DNA of 64,000 bases from Chryseobacterium gallinarum (GTDB lineage Bacteria; Bacteroidota; Bacteroidia; Flavobacteriales; Weeksellaceae). Below are positions 26,798 to 35,678 of this stretch, one piece after another. The notes under the pieces were generated by a model. The model saw only the letters and a program-made list of their open reading frames with translations. It was not told the DNA's origin and searched no databases. The DNA is taken from positions 3,104,001-3,168,000 of the forward strand of contig NZ_CP009928.1 in the NCBI RefSeq assembly GCF_001021975.1, in the 5' to 3' direction. Every line of letters starts with the position of its first letter. Position 1 is the stretch's first letter. The position numbers and the translations under genes are program-made.

Positions 26798-28198
26798 ATG
26801 TTAAAAAAATCTTTAGTATTAATGAGTGTTTCTGCTGCATTTTTTGCGCAGGCACAGGATGTATCTGTGATAAGAAATACTGTTGATGTTTACTCAGGTT
26901 CTCCTATGGTGGGTTCTGCAAAGTTTAATGCAATGGCAGGTGCCAATGGTGCTTTAGGAGGTGATGCCAATTCTTTACTTACCAACCCTGCAGGGTTAGG
27001 AGTTGCTATTTCAGGGGAGATTTCGGGAACTTTATCTGTTATGGGAAATAAGAACAGCAGCTCTTGGGCTGGTACCACAGTAGATTATAATAAAACGAAA
27101 ACCGATCTTGGAAACGTAGGGGGAATAATTGCTTTTCCTCTAATGACGGAGACTGCCTGGAAATTTATTAACATTGGTATCAATTACTCTAATCAGTCTC
27201 TTGATAATTATATAGAGTCAGGAGGAAATAATAACCTGATTTATGATTTTGATACGAATAAAAGTTCCTCTTTTGCAGGACATGCCTATAACAGATATGG
27301 ACATCTATCAAAAATGAGCTTTGGTGTAGGTGCCAATTACAATCATAGTTTCTATGTAGGGGCAGGTCTGAACTTTTTCAGTGCTTCTATTGATCAGTAT
27401 GATACTGCTGCTTTTCAGTCTCTTCAGAACAATTCTTTAGAGTATTTCAGTAAGCAGAATACACCTTATTTTGAAAGATCCTCAGGTTTTTCAGCTTCAT
27501 TAGGGGTAATCGGGAAACTAAGTCCTAACTTCAGGTTGGGAGCATCTCTTGAAACTCCGACATTCTGGACTATAGACAGGGATTATACTTTTTATAATGA
27601 TTCAAGCTTAGGAGATGGGGTAGCTTATGAAGGAAGAAAATTTACTTCACCGCTTAAAGCAACAGTAAGTGCTGCATTTGTAGCCAGCAAAAACTTCTCA
27701 TTGAACGTAGATTATACATTAGGACTTACAAAACCTGACTATAAAGTATATGGACCGGCTGAAAGAGAATTGAATGACTTCTTTAAAGAGAATTATAAAA
27801 ACCTTTCAGAAGTGAGGGTAGGTGCTGAATACAGAATACAGCAGTTTAGACTGAGAGGCGGTTATTCTTATGTTTCCAGTCCTTTTGATGCTCTTACAAT
27901 CAACAGATATAATGATGCGGGAACTACGGGAGACCAGTCTTACAGCAATCTTATGCTGAATAACAGAAACCTGGTTTCGTTCGGTATTGGCTATGACTTT
28001 AAGTCATTCTATATTGATGCTTCATACCAGAACATTACTTCCAAATATAGTAATCCTTTTATGCGAGGAGTTCTCAACAATCAGATAGACTCTGCATATT
28101 ACTCGGATAATAATATTGTACAAAGTGACGCATATGCTGTTTCTGATGTGAAGAATAACCGAAATAATTTCTTCCTTACCTTAGGATGGAAATTCTAA
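26798..28198 (+). CDS. FadL/OmpP1-like outer-membrane transport protein
   Basis: A 466-residue protein with a signal peptide (about 1-20, ending FAQA) and a mature start QDVSVIRNTVDVYSGSPMVGSAKFNAMAGANGA. The phrase LGGDANSLLTNPAGLG is the classic N-terminal hatch motif of flavobacterial FadL/OmpP1 relatives, sometimes called hemin receptor in databases. The remainder is alternating beta-strand sequence ending in an aromatic residue (LGWKF), as expected for a barrel inserted by BamA. It probably takes up hydrophobic compounds. It lies 29 bases after the repeat lipoprotein gene in one operon. Confidence 0.88.
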   Translation: MLKKSLVLMSVSAAFFAQAQDVSVIRNTVDVYSGSPMVGSAKFNAMAGANGALGGDANSLLTNPAGLGVAISGEISGTLSVMGNKNSSSWAGTTVDYNKTKTDLGNVGGIIAFPLMTETAWKFINIGINYSNQSLDNYIESGGNNNLIYDFDTNKSSSFAGHAYNRYGHLSKMSFGVGANYNHSFYVGAGLNFFSASIDQYDTAAFQSLQNNSLEYFSKQNTPYFERSSGFSASLGVIGKLSPNFRLGASLETPTFWTIDRDYTFYNDSSLGDGVAYEGRKFTSPLKATVSAAFVASKNFSLNVDYTLGLTKPDYKVYGPAERELNDFFKENYKNLSEVRVGAEYRIQQFRLRGGYSYVSSPFDALTINRYNDAGTTGDQSYSNLMLNNRNLVSFGIGYDFKSFYIDASYQNITSKYSNPFMRGVLNNQIDSAYYSDNNIVQSDAYAVSDVKNNRNNFFLTLGWKF

Positions 28199-28225
28199 TT
28201 TCGGTATAAATAATATCTATACAGT

Positions 28226-28252
28226 AAAAGCTCCGGAATTAACGGAGCTTTT
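28226..28252. terminator. terminator between FadL-like and ZIP genes
   Basis: Perfect 10-bp stem AAAAGCTCCG (28226-28235) with 28243-28252. The arms end in A/T runs, so it may serve both convergent genes. Confidence 0.7.
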
Positions 28253-28260
28253 ATTGTATT

Positions 28261-28968
28261 TTAATGATGATGGAAGAGATGCATTATTAATGCCAGCGAA
28301 ACTCCAAGGACCACCAATCCGATTTTAATCCAGTCAATATTATGGTTTTTATTGCTTTCAAAAATAATAACTGATGAAATGTGGAGAAAGATTCCTCCTA
28401 CAATAGCCAGAAAATAAGGCTGAAGATCCGGATTGAAATAATTCCCCAGCAGCATTCCCATCGGCGATGCTAAGGCAAAAAGAGCTATAATCAGCAAGGA
28501 AGGGTATGAGGAGCTTTTGGAGTCCTTTTTTCCATTGAACAAAAATGCTCCTAAAATAAATGAAATAGGAAGGTTGTGAAATACAATTCCTAAAAGATAA
28601 GGGGATATCTCATGTTCCTCATTGGCAAGAGGGATTCCTTCGATAAAAGCATGAATAAACAACCCTATCATTAATGCTACCGGAAGGACATTGTGATCAT
28701 TATGATGATGAAAGTGACCATGTTCAAAACCTTTGGTCAGGGCTTCCAGGATCATCTGCAAAAGAACACCGGCAATGACAAATACTCCAAGGCTGCTGCT
28801 TTCTGAAGCAGTGTAGACTTGCGGGAAAACTTCATTCAGACATATTGTAATCAAAAAACCGGCACTTAAAATCAAAAGATTTTTGGCCAGTTTTTCCTTT
28901 TTACCAAAGTGTTTTCCCAGGAATACTCCTGCGAGTACACTTAAGATCAGTAAAAGTACTGTTATCAT
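28261..28968 (-). CDS. ZIP family metal (Zn2+) transporter
   Basis: A 235-residue membrane protein with about eight helices. A histidine-rich loop (HGHFHHHNDH, about 83-92) precedes the helix 4 motif HAFIEG (His106, Glu110), and helix 5 has HNLP (131-134). These residues form the ZIP binuclear metal site. The protein ends in HHH. It imports Zn2+ or related metals. Its ATG overlaps the stop codon of the upstream methyltransferase gene by one base (TAATG read on the minus strand), so the two are translationally coupled. Which metal is transported cannot be read from the sequence. Confidence 0.92.
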   Translation of the reverse strand: MITVLLLILSVLAGVFLGKHFGKKEKLAKNLLILSAGFLITICLNEVFPQVYTASESSSLGVFVIAGVLLQMILEALTKGFEHGHFHHHNDHNVLPVALMIGLFIHAFIEGIPLANEEHEISPYLLGIVFHNLPISFILGAFLFNGKKDSKSSSYPSLLIIALFALASPMGMLLGNYFNPDLQPYFLAIVGGIFLHISSVIIFESNKNHNIDWIKIGLVVLGVSLALIMHLFHHH

Positions 28969-29693
28969 TATTTTTTCTTAAATAAATTGATACACCGTGG
29001 AGAGTTTTCCTTATTAAATTCATTCAGCTGATAATCTCCCCATATTTTTATTCTTTCAAAACCATATTCAGAAGCATATGCATGGATTTCTTCCAGCGTG
29101 TGTAGTTTTACTCTTTCAAAGAAATGAAAAGGTTTGCCGTCTGCTTCAAAGCGGATATCTTTGATAACATGCCTCCCTTCAATTTTTTTCAAAATCTTAA
29201 AGTCAATATTCCCACGGGTGATTACCGTTTCAGGAACCAATGTCTTTCTCACATATTCTTCATTCAGATAATCCAGTACAAAATACCCGCCGGGTTTTAA
29301 GACATTATAAACGGATTGAAAAACTTTTTTATCATCATCTTCGCTGTCAAAATATCCGAAACTTGTAAATAAATTGAAAACAGCATCCATGGGATCTGCA
29401 TCAATCGGGTTTCTCATATCATGAACTTCAAAAATCAGGGTCTGATTTTCAAATTGTTTATCAGACTCAATACTGTGTCTTGAAAGGTCTAATCCAAGCA
29501 CATCGTAGCCTAATTTGTTAAGAAAAACAGAGTGTCTCCCTTTACCACAGGCTAGATCTATGATTTTAGACTGAGGCGGAAGCTGAAGCTCTGCAGTAAG
29601 CTTTGTGATGAAGTTTTCGGCTTCAGTATAGTCTCTGTTGCTATATAAAAGATGATAATAAGGGGTATCAAACCAAGATTCAAACCATTCCAT
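28968..29693 (-). CDS. class I SAM-dependent methyltransferase
   Basis: A 241-residue methyltransferase. Motif I is IIDLACGKGRHS (about 44-55), motif II is VLGLDLS and the post-motif has HDMRNPI and FNLFTSFGYF. The C-terminus contains VKLHTLEEIHAYASEYGFE. It belongs to the broad Methyltransf_25-like group; the substrate is unknown. It is first in a two-gene unit with the ZIP transporter. The promoter at 29698-29731 places the transcription start practically on the ATG, so the mRNA is probably leaderless. Confidence 0.9.
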   Translation of the reverse strand: MEWFESWFDTPYYHLLYSNRDYTEAENFITKLTAELQLPPQSKIIDLACGKGRHSVFLNKLGYDVLGLDLSRHSIESDKQFENQTLIFEVHDMRNPIDADPMDAVFNLFTSFGYFDSEDDDKKVFQSVYNVLKPGGYFVLDYLNEEYVRKTLVPETVITRGNIDFKILKKIEGRHVIKDIRFEADGKPFHFFERVKLHTLEEIHAYASEYGFERIKIWGDYQLNEFNKENSPRCINLFKKK

Positions 29694-29697
29694 AATG

Positions 29698-29731
29698 CAA
29701 AAATAACTAAATTTGTGCGGTTAAAAGCAAA
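29698..29731 (-). promoter_or_regulatory. promoter of the methyltransferase-ZIP operon
   Basis: Minus strand TTTG (29731-29728), 22-base spacer, TATTTTTG (29705-29698). Only four bases separate the -7 box from the ATG at 29693. Confidence 0.65.
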
Positions 29732-29830
29732 GTATTTTACAACATTAAGAGATTGAAAAATTCAATTGGTCAATGCGTTGAATAGCTAATCTTTTAATTA
29801 TTACTATTTTAAATCTTTTAATTATCATTT

Positions 29831-30997
29831 ATGGACACAGAAAATCTACAAATACAGATCAAAACATTCTTCGGCCTGGAGCAGATTCTTGCGGAAGAAA
29901 TTAAAAAACTAGGCGGAAGAAAGGTAGAGATCAAAAACAGGGCGGTGAATTGTGAAGGGGATCTTGGTTTTCTTTATAAGATCAATTATTCTGCAAGGAC
30001 AGCCTTGAAAATATTGGTGCCTATTCATGAATTTAAGGCGTTTAATCAGCATCAGTTTTACGACAGGTTATTCAGGTTTGAATGGGATGAATTTATGGAT
30101 GTGGACCAGTCTTTTTCCATTGATGCTACGGTGAATTCTGAAACTTTCAAGCATTCACAGTTTGTAACTTTGAAAATGAAGGATGCCATTGTGGATTATT
30201 TTCAGGAAAAGTATAAAAGACGTCCTAATGTTGAAACGAGAAATCCGGATATGAAATTCCATCTTCATATAGACAGGGAGTTGGTTATGATTTCTTTGGA
30301 TTCTTCGGGAGACCCTTTATTTAAGAGAGGGTATAGAAGAGAACAAGGGGAGGCACCGATTAACGAAGTTCTGGCAAGTGGAATGCTGCAGCTTGCAGGC
30401 TGGGATGGGAAAGGTAATTTCCTTGATCCGATGTGCGGTTCGGGAACATTACTGATTGAAGCAGCAATGATCGCTATGGATCTTCCGGCCCAGATTTTCA
30501 GAAAGAGATTCGGATTTCAGAACTGGAAAAACTATGACGCGGAATTATTCTCAAAAATTAAAAAGTTTAGAATCAATAGGATACGGCAATTTGAAGGAAA
30601 GATTGTAGGGTATGATATTGATGCACGGATGCTGAATGCTGCAAGAATGAATGTAGAAGCTGCAGAAATGGAGGATGTCATTGAAATCAAAAAGCAGAAT
30701 TTCTTTGATTCCAAAAAAGAACTTTTCCCGTTATTAATGGTATTCAACCCTCCATATGATGAGAGAATTGCTATCAATGATGATGACTTCTACAAAAAAA
30801 TCGGAGATACTTTTAAAACAAATTATCCCAATACACTTGCATGGTTGATTTCGTCTGATCTGGAAGCTGTGAAAAAGATCGGTTTACGTCCTTCAAGAAA
30901 AATCAAACTTTTCAACGGGAAACTGGAAACAAGATTTTTACAGTACGAAATGTACGAAGGGACAAAAAAAGTACATAAACTGGAGGATAACAAGTAG
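29831..30997 (+). CDS. THUMP-domain 23S rRNA (guanine-N2)-methyltransferase, RlmL N-terminal type
   Basis: A 388-residue RNA methyltransferase. Residues 1-160 are a ferredoxin-like/THUMP module that binds RNA (FGLEQILAEEIKKLGG). From about 165 the catalytic domain follows, with NEVLASGMLQLAGW, the SAM motif LDPMCGSGTLLIEAAM and the base-flipping motif NPPYDERI. This arrangement matches the N-terminal half of E. coli RlmL, which makes m2G2445 in 23S rRNA. It lacks the RlmK half. A 52-residue ORF follows 20 bases downstream. Confidence 0.92.
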   Translation: MDTENLQIQIKTFFGLEQILAEEIKKLGGRKVEIKNRAVNCEGDLGFLYKINYSARTALKILVPIHEFKAFNQHQFYDRLFRFEWDEFMDVDQSFSIDATVNSETFKHSQFVTLKMKDAIVDYFQEKYKRRPNVETRNPDMKFHLHIDRELVMISLDSSGDPLFKRGYRREQGEAPINEVLASGMLQLAGWDGKGNFLDPMCGSGTLLIEAAMIAMDLPAQIFRKRFGFQNWKNYDAELFSKIKKFRINRIRQFEGKIVGYDIDARMLNAARMNVEAAEMEDVIEIKKQNFFDSKKELFPLLMVFNPPYDERIAINDDDFYKKIGDTFKTNYPNTLAWLISSDLEAVKKIGLRPSRKIKLFNGKLETRFLQYEMYEGTKKVHKLEDNK

Positions 30998-31017
30998 GAT
31001 TTAAAAACAATAAACTG

Positions 31018-31176
31018 ATGTCCTGGAATTTTTTAGATGTATTTGACATCATTTTAGATATCCTGGATTTGTTTACCTCCGGTTCACGTTCATCTTCTGA
31101 CAAAAAGAGTCTGAATTATGACGAAAAATCTAAAAAGGAGGATCCAAAAGATCCAGATGTTTTACAGAAAAAGTAA
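31018..31176 (+). CDS. small hypothetical protein (52 residues)
   Basis: ATG at 31018, TAA at 31174-31176. The product has an acidic hydrophobic N-terminal half (MSWNFLDVFDIILDILDLF), which could form an amphipathic or membrane-associated helix, then a Ser-rich turn and a Lys/Asp-rich tail (KKEDPKDPD). It begins 20 bases after the rRNA methyltransferase stop codon in the same orientation and could share its transcript. Codon use looks like that of its neighbours. I do not recognise the family. Confidence 0.55.
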   Translation: MSWNFLDVFDIILDILDLFTSGSRSSSDKKSLNYDEKSKKEDPKDPDVLQKK

Positions 31177-31362
31177 GTGCAGTGGCTCCTGGTATTCGCT
31201 GCATTTGACTTTATTGTTTTAAAGATTCTCAAAAATGCTTTTAAGTTGTTTATGGTTTGATCACTTTTTTTGTTTCATAGGTAATTATATATCTGTTTTA
31301 AATCAGGCATTTTTATTTGGGTTCACATAAAAGTTAATTTCTCCGAAGAAGCTGTTAAACTG

Positions 31363-31394
31363 TTTGCAGTTTGTTGCCTGAATAAGTAATTTTG
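31363..31394 (+). promoter_or_regulatory. promoter of the glycosyltransferase gene
   Basis: TTTG (31363-31366), 20-base spacer, TAATTTTG (31387-31394). The TTG start codon follows 13 bases later. Confidence 0.7.
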
Positions 31395-31407
31395 AAAAAT
31401 TTTAAAT

Positions 31408-32412
31408 TTGAAGCCTAGTATTTCCATTGTTGTTGCCATTTACAACCGAAAAGACGAACTTTTTGAGTTGCTGAATTCCCTTACTCAGCAGACTGATAAA
31501 GAGTTTGAAATCATTATTGTAGATGATGGTTCCCTGATTGATCTGAAGCCTACCATTCATCATTTTGAAGGAATCCTAGATATTCAGTATTTCAGAAAAG
31601 ATAATTCAGGGCCGGGATTAACAAGGAATTACGGGGCAGCAAGAGCAGCTAATGAATGGCTGATTTTTGTAGACAGTGATGTAATTGTTGAGAAAGACTA
31701 TATTGAAAATATTAAAAATGACATTTTAACGATTCCATGCGATGCATTCGGAGGTGCTGATAAGGCTCATAAAGGCTTTAATCTGATGCAGAAAGCCATC
31801 TCCTATTCTATGACATCGGTTTTTACAACAGGTGGCATCAGAGGAAGCAAGAAAGCTGTTTCAAAGTTTCAACCCAGAAGTTTCAATATGGGAGTGAAAA
31901 AGGCAGTTTTCGAAAAAGTGGGTGGTTTTTCCGAAATGCGGATAGGAGAGGATCCGGATTTATCTATGACGCTTTGGGAAAATGGCTTTACAACAGCTTT
32001 TTTTGATGACATTGCAGTCTATCATAAGCGTAGGGTAGATTTTGGAAAATTCTCCAGACAGGTGTATCAGTTTGGGTGCGCACGGCCTATTCTTAACCAG
32101 AGACATCCCAACTATGTAAAAATATCATTTGCTTTTCCTACATTGTTTATGTTAGGATATATTATGGGCTTTTTTGAATACTTTCTATTGCACAGGGGAA
32201 TTATCCTTGCTTTTTACGGGCTTTACACCTTTCTGGTATTTTTTCATGCAATGTTACTGACTAAAAATATAAGCATTGCCGGAATGGCGGTAATTTCTAC
32301 CTATATCCAGATGTTTTCCTATGGTTACGGGTTTTTAAAGTCGTGGATCCTTTTAAATGTTTTCAGAATGAAACCTGAAGAGGCTTTCCCTCATCATTAC
32401 TATAAAAAATAA
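31408..32412 (+). CDS. family 2 glycosyltransferase with C-terminal membrane segments
   Basis: A 334-residue protein with a GT-A fold: SIVVAIYNRKDELFELLNSL at the start, IIVDDGS near 37-43, and the DxD-type metal site FVDSDVIVEKD near 88-98. The acceptor-side motif GEDPDLSMTLWENG follows at about 185-200. Three to four hydrophobic segments (about 230-320) anchor it to the membrane. It transfers sugars to an unknown acceptor, probably lipid or surface polysaccharide. The first codon is TTG; the promoter at 31363-31394 rules out any earlier start. Confidence 0.9.
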   Translation: MKPSISIVVAIYNRKDELFELLNSLTQQTDKEFEIIIVDDGSLIDLKPTIHHFEGILDIQYFRKDNSGPGLTRNYGAARAANEWLIFVDSDVIVEKDYIENIKNDILTIPCDAFGGADKAHKGFNLMQKAISYSMTSVFTTGGIRGSKKAVSKFQPRSFNMGVKKAVFEKVGGFSEMRIGEDPDLSMTLWENGFTTAFFDDIAVYHKRRVDFGKFSRQVYQFGCARPILNQRHPNYVKISFAFPTLFMLGYIMGFFEYFLLHRGIILAFYGLYTFLVFFHAMLLTKNISIAGMAVISTYIQMFSYGYGFLKSWILLNVFRMKPEEAFPHHYYKK

Positions 32413-32498
32413 TAGAGTACCATATCCCTGCTTATTTTACTGATTGCACGGATATGTTCAGACCCCAATATAAATATCAGTTCGGGATTGCAATAAAA

Positions 32499-32529
32499 CA
32501 AAAAGGCTGCTCATATTAGAGGCAGCCTT
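32499..32529 (-). terminator. terminator of the Cys/Met PLP enzyme gene
   Basis: Perfect 8-bp stem (32503-32510 with 32522-32529) followed in the minus direction by TTTTTG and further T. Confidence 0.8.
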
Positions 32530-32544
32530 ACTTGTACAATAAAT

Positions 32545-33777
32545 TTAAGATATAGAAATGTTTTCATGGTTGAGGACACCTACTTTCAGCATACATTCTT
32601 TCATTTTATGGTAGGTTCTTTTGATATCATGATCCAGACCGATGGAGAATCTGATTAATCCGTCAGAAATTCCTATAGCGGCACGCTCATCTTCAGGGAT
32701 TTCAGAGGAAGTGGATTTTCCTGAGCATGAGAATAATGTTTTATAAAAACCGAGACTTACGGCCAGATAACCGAGATTGGCTTCCTGCATCAGCTCCATC
32801 AGCTCATTGGCTTTTTCGGTTGTTCCGGCATCCAGGGTCAGTAACCCTCCATATCCGTATTCTTCATCAATCATGCTTTTCATTAGCTCATGATTCTTGT
32901 GAGACGGTAATCCGGGATAGGATACTTTTAAGCCATCTTTTTCAAATTTTTCAGCAAGATATAAGGCATTGTGGCTATGCTGTTTTATCCTGATATGCAG
33001 TGTTCTGAGATTTTTAAGAATACTTGATGATCTCAGGCTGTCCATAGTAGGCCCTAGAAGCATGCATGCTCCGGAATTTACATTTTTGGTATCATCAATA
33101 AATGCCTGTGTGCCGCAGTATACTCCGCCCACCGTATCACTGCTTCCGTTAATGAATTTCGTTAAACTGTGGATAACAATATCTGCTCCGAATAGCTGAG
33201 GAGAGATAGAAAGTGGTGAAAAAGTATTGTCAACCACTAATTTCAAATCATGTTTTTTACAAATTTCTGAAAGCTTTCTGAGGTCTGCCACTTCAAGGAG
33301 CGGATTGCTTACACTTTCACAATAGATAACTTTTGTATCCGGAGTAATTGCATTTTCTATAACCTCAAAGTTGTTGATGTCCACAAAAGTAGTGGCTACA
33401 TTGAACTGGGGCAGAAAGTTTTTAAGAAAAGCATACGTTCCACCATAAATAGTCCTGCTTGAAATAATATGATCTCCACTTTTACAAAGCTGCATTAAAA
33501 CAGAAGTAATAGCCCCCATTCCTGATGCTGTAACATTGGCAGATTCCGTATTTTCCATTTTGGCAAGAGCCTGGGCCAGATAAAGATTCATGGGAGATGA
33601 ATGTCTGGAATATAAATAACATCCTTCTGCATTTCCTTCAAAAGTATCGAACATCGTTTTGGCAGAAAGAAATGTATAGGTAGAGCTGTCAGAAATAGAA
33701 GGATTTACTCCCCCGAATTCACCAAAGTACTGAAGGTCCTGGATCTCGTTGGCTGCATTAAATTTTTCCATAAACAT
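32545..33777 (-). CDS. Cys/Met metabolism PLP-dependent enzyme (methionine gamma-lyase-like)
   Basis: A 410-residue enzyme of the cystathionine gamma-synthase/lyase superfamily. The PLP lysine is Lys207 in SLTKFINGSS; SASGMGAITSVL-type loop residues (ASGMGAI, 84-90) and VVDNTFSP (181-188) complete the cofactor site. The position equivalent to the catalytic Cys of known methionine gamma-lyases (YGC) is Gly here (YGG at 111-113). So lyase activity on methionine is only one option; cystathionine gamma-lyase or an O-acyl-homoserine enzyme is possible. The neighbouring divergent Lrp-type gene supports control by an amino acid. A second ATG at 33771 could be the start. Confidence 0.85.
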   Translation of the reverse strand: MFMEKFNAANEIQDLQYFGEFGGVNPSISDSSTYTFLSAKTMFDTFEGNAEGCYLYSRHSSPMNLYLAQALAKMENTESANVTASGMGAITSVLMQLCKSGDHIISSRTIYGGTYAFLKNFLPQFNVATTFVDINNFEVIENAITPDTKVIYCESVSNPLLEVADLRKLSEICKKHDLKLVVDNTFSPLSISPQLFGADIVIHSLTKFINGSSDTVGGVYCGTQAFIDDTKNVNSGACMLLGPTMDSLRSSSILKNLRTLHIRIKQHSHNALYLAEKFEKDGLKVSYPGLPSHKNHELMKSMIDEEYGYGGLLTLDAGTTEKANELMELMQEANLGYLAVSLGFYKTLFSCSGKSTSSEIPEDERAAIGISDGLIRFSIGLDHDIKRTYHKMKECMLKVGVLNHENISIS

Positions 33778-33928
33778 TGTTTTTATTTTATCTGCCTAAT
33801 TTGCATTATTTTCATAATTATTACAATGTAAATTTGAATATTTAGAATATAAAACTGTAAAATATTGTTTATATAGAAAATATATTTGGTATCTTCGAAA
33901 ATATTAAGAATTCACCAAAAATTTATCT

Positions 33929-34387
33929 ATGGAACTTGATGAAATTGATAAAAAACTGCTTCTTTTTTTGCAGGAAGATTGCAAACAAACCACCAAAGAA
34001 CTGTCCGGAAAACTGGGTTTATCTGTTACTGCTGTTTATGAGAGGATAAAAAAGCTGGAAAATGCAGGCATTATTTCAAAGTACGTGGCATTGTTAGACA
34101 GGCAAAAGGTCAGGAAAAACTTTATGGTTTTATGTCATGTTAAACTGACGCAACATAAAAAAGAATTTGTATTGCAGTTTGAAAAAGAAGTCATGAATCT
34201 CCAGGAAGTTACCGAATGCTTTCATGTGAGCGGAGATTATGATTATATTTTAAAAATAGGAGTAAAAGATATTGAAGACTACCGCAGTTTTATGTTAAGC
34301 AAGCTTACTACACTTCAGCATATTGCAAGTACCCAGAGTTCATTTATGATTTCTGAAGTAAAAAATACAACTGCAATTACTTTATAA
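33929..34387 (+). CDS. Lrp/AsnC family transcriptional regulator
   Basis: A 152-residue regulator. The N-terminal winged helix-turn-helix (LDEIDKKLLLFLQEDCKQTTKELSGKL, then VTAVYERIKKLENAGIISKY) is followed by the RAM ligand-binding domain (EVTECFHVSGDYDYILKIGVKDIEDY). Proteins of this kind sense amino acids. It is divergent from the Cys/Met PLP enzyme gene (151 bases apart), an arrangement like mdeR-mdeA of Pseudomonas putida, where the Lrp homologue activates methionine gamma-lyase. That parallel is inference. A -7 box TATATTTG lies at 33881-33888. Confidence 0.93.
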   Translation: MELDEIDKKLLLFLQEDCKQTTKELSGKLGLSVTAVYERIKKLENAGIISKYVALLDRQKVRKNFMVLCHVKLTQHKKEFVLQFEKEVMNLQEVTECFHVSGDYDYILKIGVKDIEDYRSFMLSKLTTLQHIASTQSSFMISEVKNTTAITL

Positions 34388-34440
34388 TTGAATTTAAAGT
34401 GATTCCGGGACAGTGACATCACATGTTGTCCGCCTGAATA

Positions 34441-35472
34441 TTACACCAATACACCGTTTTTAGAGGAAATAGGATCAGGAAGATCGGTTTCTCCACCCAT
34501 CTGAAGCAGATCTATTTCAATAGTTCTGCAGATGGAAAGCATTGGAACATCAAACATAAGTCCTGCAAAGGGATTCTCAGAATAATCCCCCACCAGCTCC
34601 ATGATGATGTAGATCCATCCGATAATGATACAGAAAGGGATGGAAGTCCAGATTCCCCAGTCTCCTAACTTGGCAAACTCATTCACTAATCCTAGAGGAA
34701 GCAGGGTAATAAACAAAATATTAAAAACAAAAGCAGTACTGGCAAACTGTCTTGGAGAAGGGAATTTTTTGATTCTTTCTGCCTGTCCCTGGAAGCCGTA
34801 AAATTCATTCAGGCTGTTTTGAAGCTGTGTCTGATTGAAATCTGTGATGGCATTCATGTTTTTCAGTTCATTGATATCTTTTGCCTGTTGGGAAATCAGG
34901 TAGGTGGCAAAGTTTTTATAGTGATTCTTAAGCTCATATTCTTCTTCGGAAAGGTATTTATGCAGGAAAATAGGAGCTCTTCCGTAATCAGGAAATCCCG
35001 CTTTGATTAATCTGTTTCTTCTCAGGTTGATATTTCCGAACTTCGTTTGGGTATTGCTGATGTGTTCCCATTCCGCAGGGATCAGCAGCTGCTCGCGGAA
35101 AGTATATAGCCATGCAATATGACGGTTGACAATCTTTTTTTTGCGGTCTTCAAGGTCAAAAACGCCTATTTCTTCATTTTTAGTGTCAAAAGCATACACC
35201 ATCGAAGCAAATGAACGGCTGGAATTCACAATTCCACCCCATATTTTTCTGGCTTCCCAAAGCCTGTCATAAGCCTGGTTATTTTTAAAACCGACCAAAA
35301 ATGCTTCTGCCGTACCGATCAGGGCTACGGGAACCCATGGGATAGTCATCCAATGCCAGTTGAAAAAATAAAATAGAACGGCAATCAGGGTACACCAGAT
35401 AGAAATTAAAATAAGATGTACACCGGATAGATTGAGAACCTGCTTATAATTGACATATTTGGTTGTGATCAT
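34441..35472 (-). CDS. bestrophin family ion channel (UPF0187/YneE-like)
   Basis: A 343-residue membrane protein with four main hydrophobic segments. It shows family sequences GTAEAFLVGFKNNQAYDRLWEARKIWGGIVNSSRSFA near 55-90 (the cytosolic neck region) and EFAKLGDWGIWTSIPFCIIIGWIYIIMELVGDYSENPF near 265-300. The latter includes the ExxGxxxENPF bestrophin signature. Bacterial members form pentameric channels, cation-selective in Klebsiella. It is transcribed alone and converges with the Lrp gene. No clear promoter is visible. Confidence 0.92.
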   Translation of the reverse strand: MITTKYVNYKQVLNLSGVHLILISIWCTLIAVLFYFFNWHWMTIPWVPVALIGTAEAFLVGFKNNQAYDRLWEARKIWGGIVNSSRSFASMVYAFDTKNEEIGVFDLEDRKKKIVNRHIAWLYTFREQLLIPAEWEHISNTQTKFGNINLRRNRLIKAGFPDYGRAPIFLHKYLSEEEYELKNHYKNFATYLISQQAKDINELKNMNAITDFNQTQLQNSLNEFYGFQGQAERIKKFPSPRQFASTAFVFNILFITLLPLGLVNEFAKLGDWGIWTSIPFCIIIGWIYIIMELVGDYSENPFAGLMFDVPMLSICRTIEIDLLQMGGETDLPDPISSKNGVLV

Positions 35473-35632
35473 AAAGATGGATGTGTTTTGCGTGTACAGA
35501 CAAAATAAGTACCAAACTGTATTACGGTTTGCTTTCCGGCAACTTCTGCTGAATAATTATTAAACTTTTCCTGCATTGTAAGAGTCTGCTTTTGAGTCTG
35601 TAATCTTAAATAAAAATAGTGAAAAAAATGCA

Positions 35633-35663
35633 CAAAAAAACCTCTGAAAATTTTCAGAGGTTT
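35633..35663 (-). terminator. terminator of the E1 gene
   Basis: A perfect palindrome at 35641-35660 (10-bp arms) extends by AAA/TTT on either side and is followed in the minus direction by T7. Confidence 0.88.
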
Positions 35664-35678
35664 AAAATTTATTGAGAA

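Noticed and set aside
32501..32529. Riboswitch candidate at the end of the Cys/Met PLP enzyme gene
   Set aside because: It is a simple hairpin plus T run downstream of the gene, thus a terminator; no SAM-riboswitch-like structure was seen upstream.
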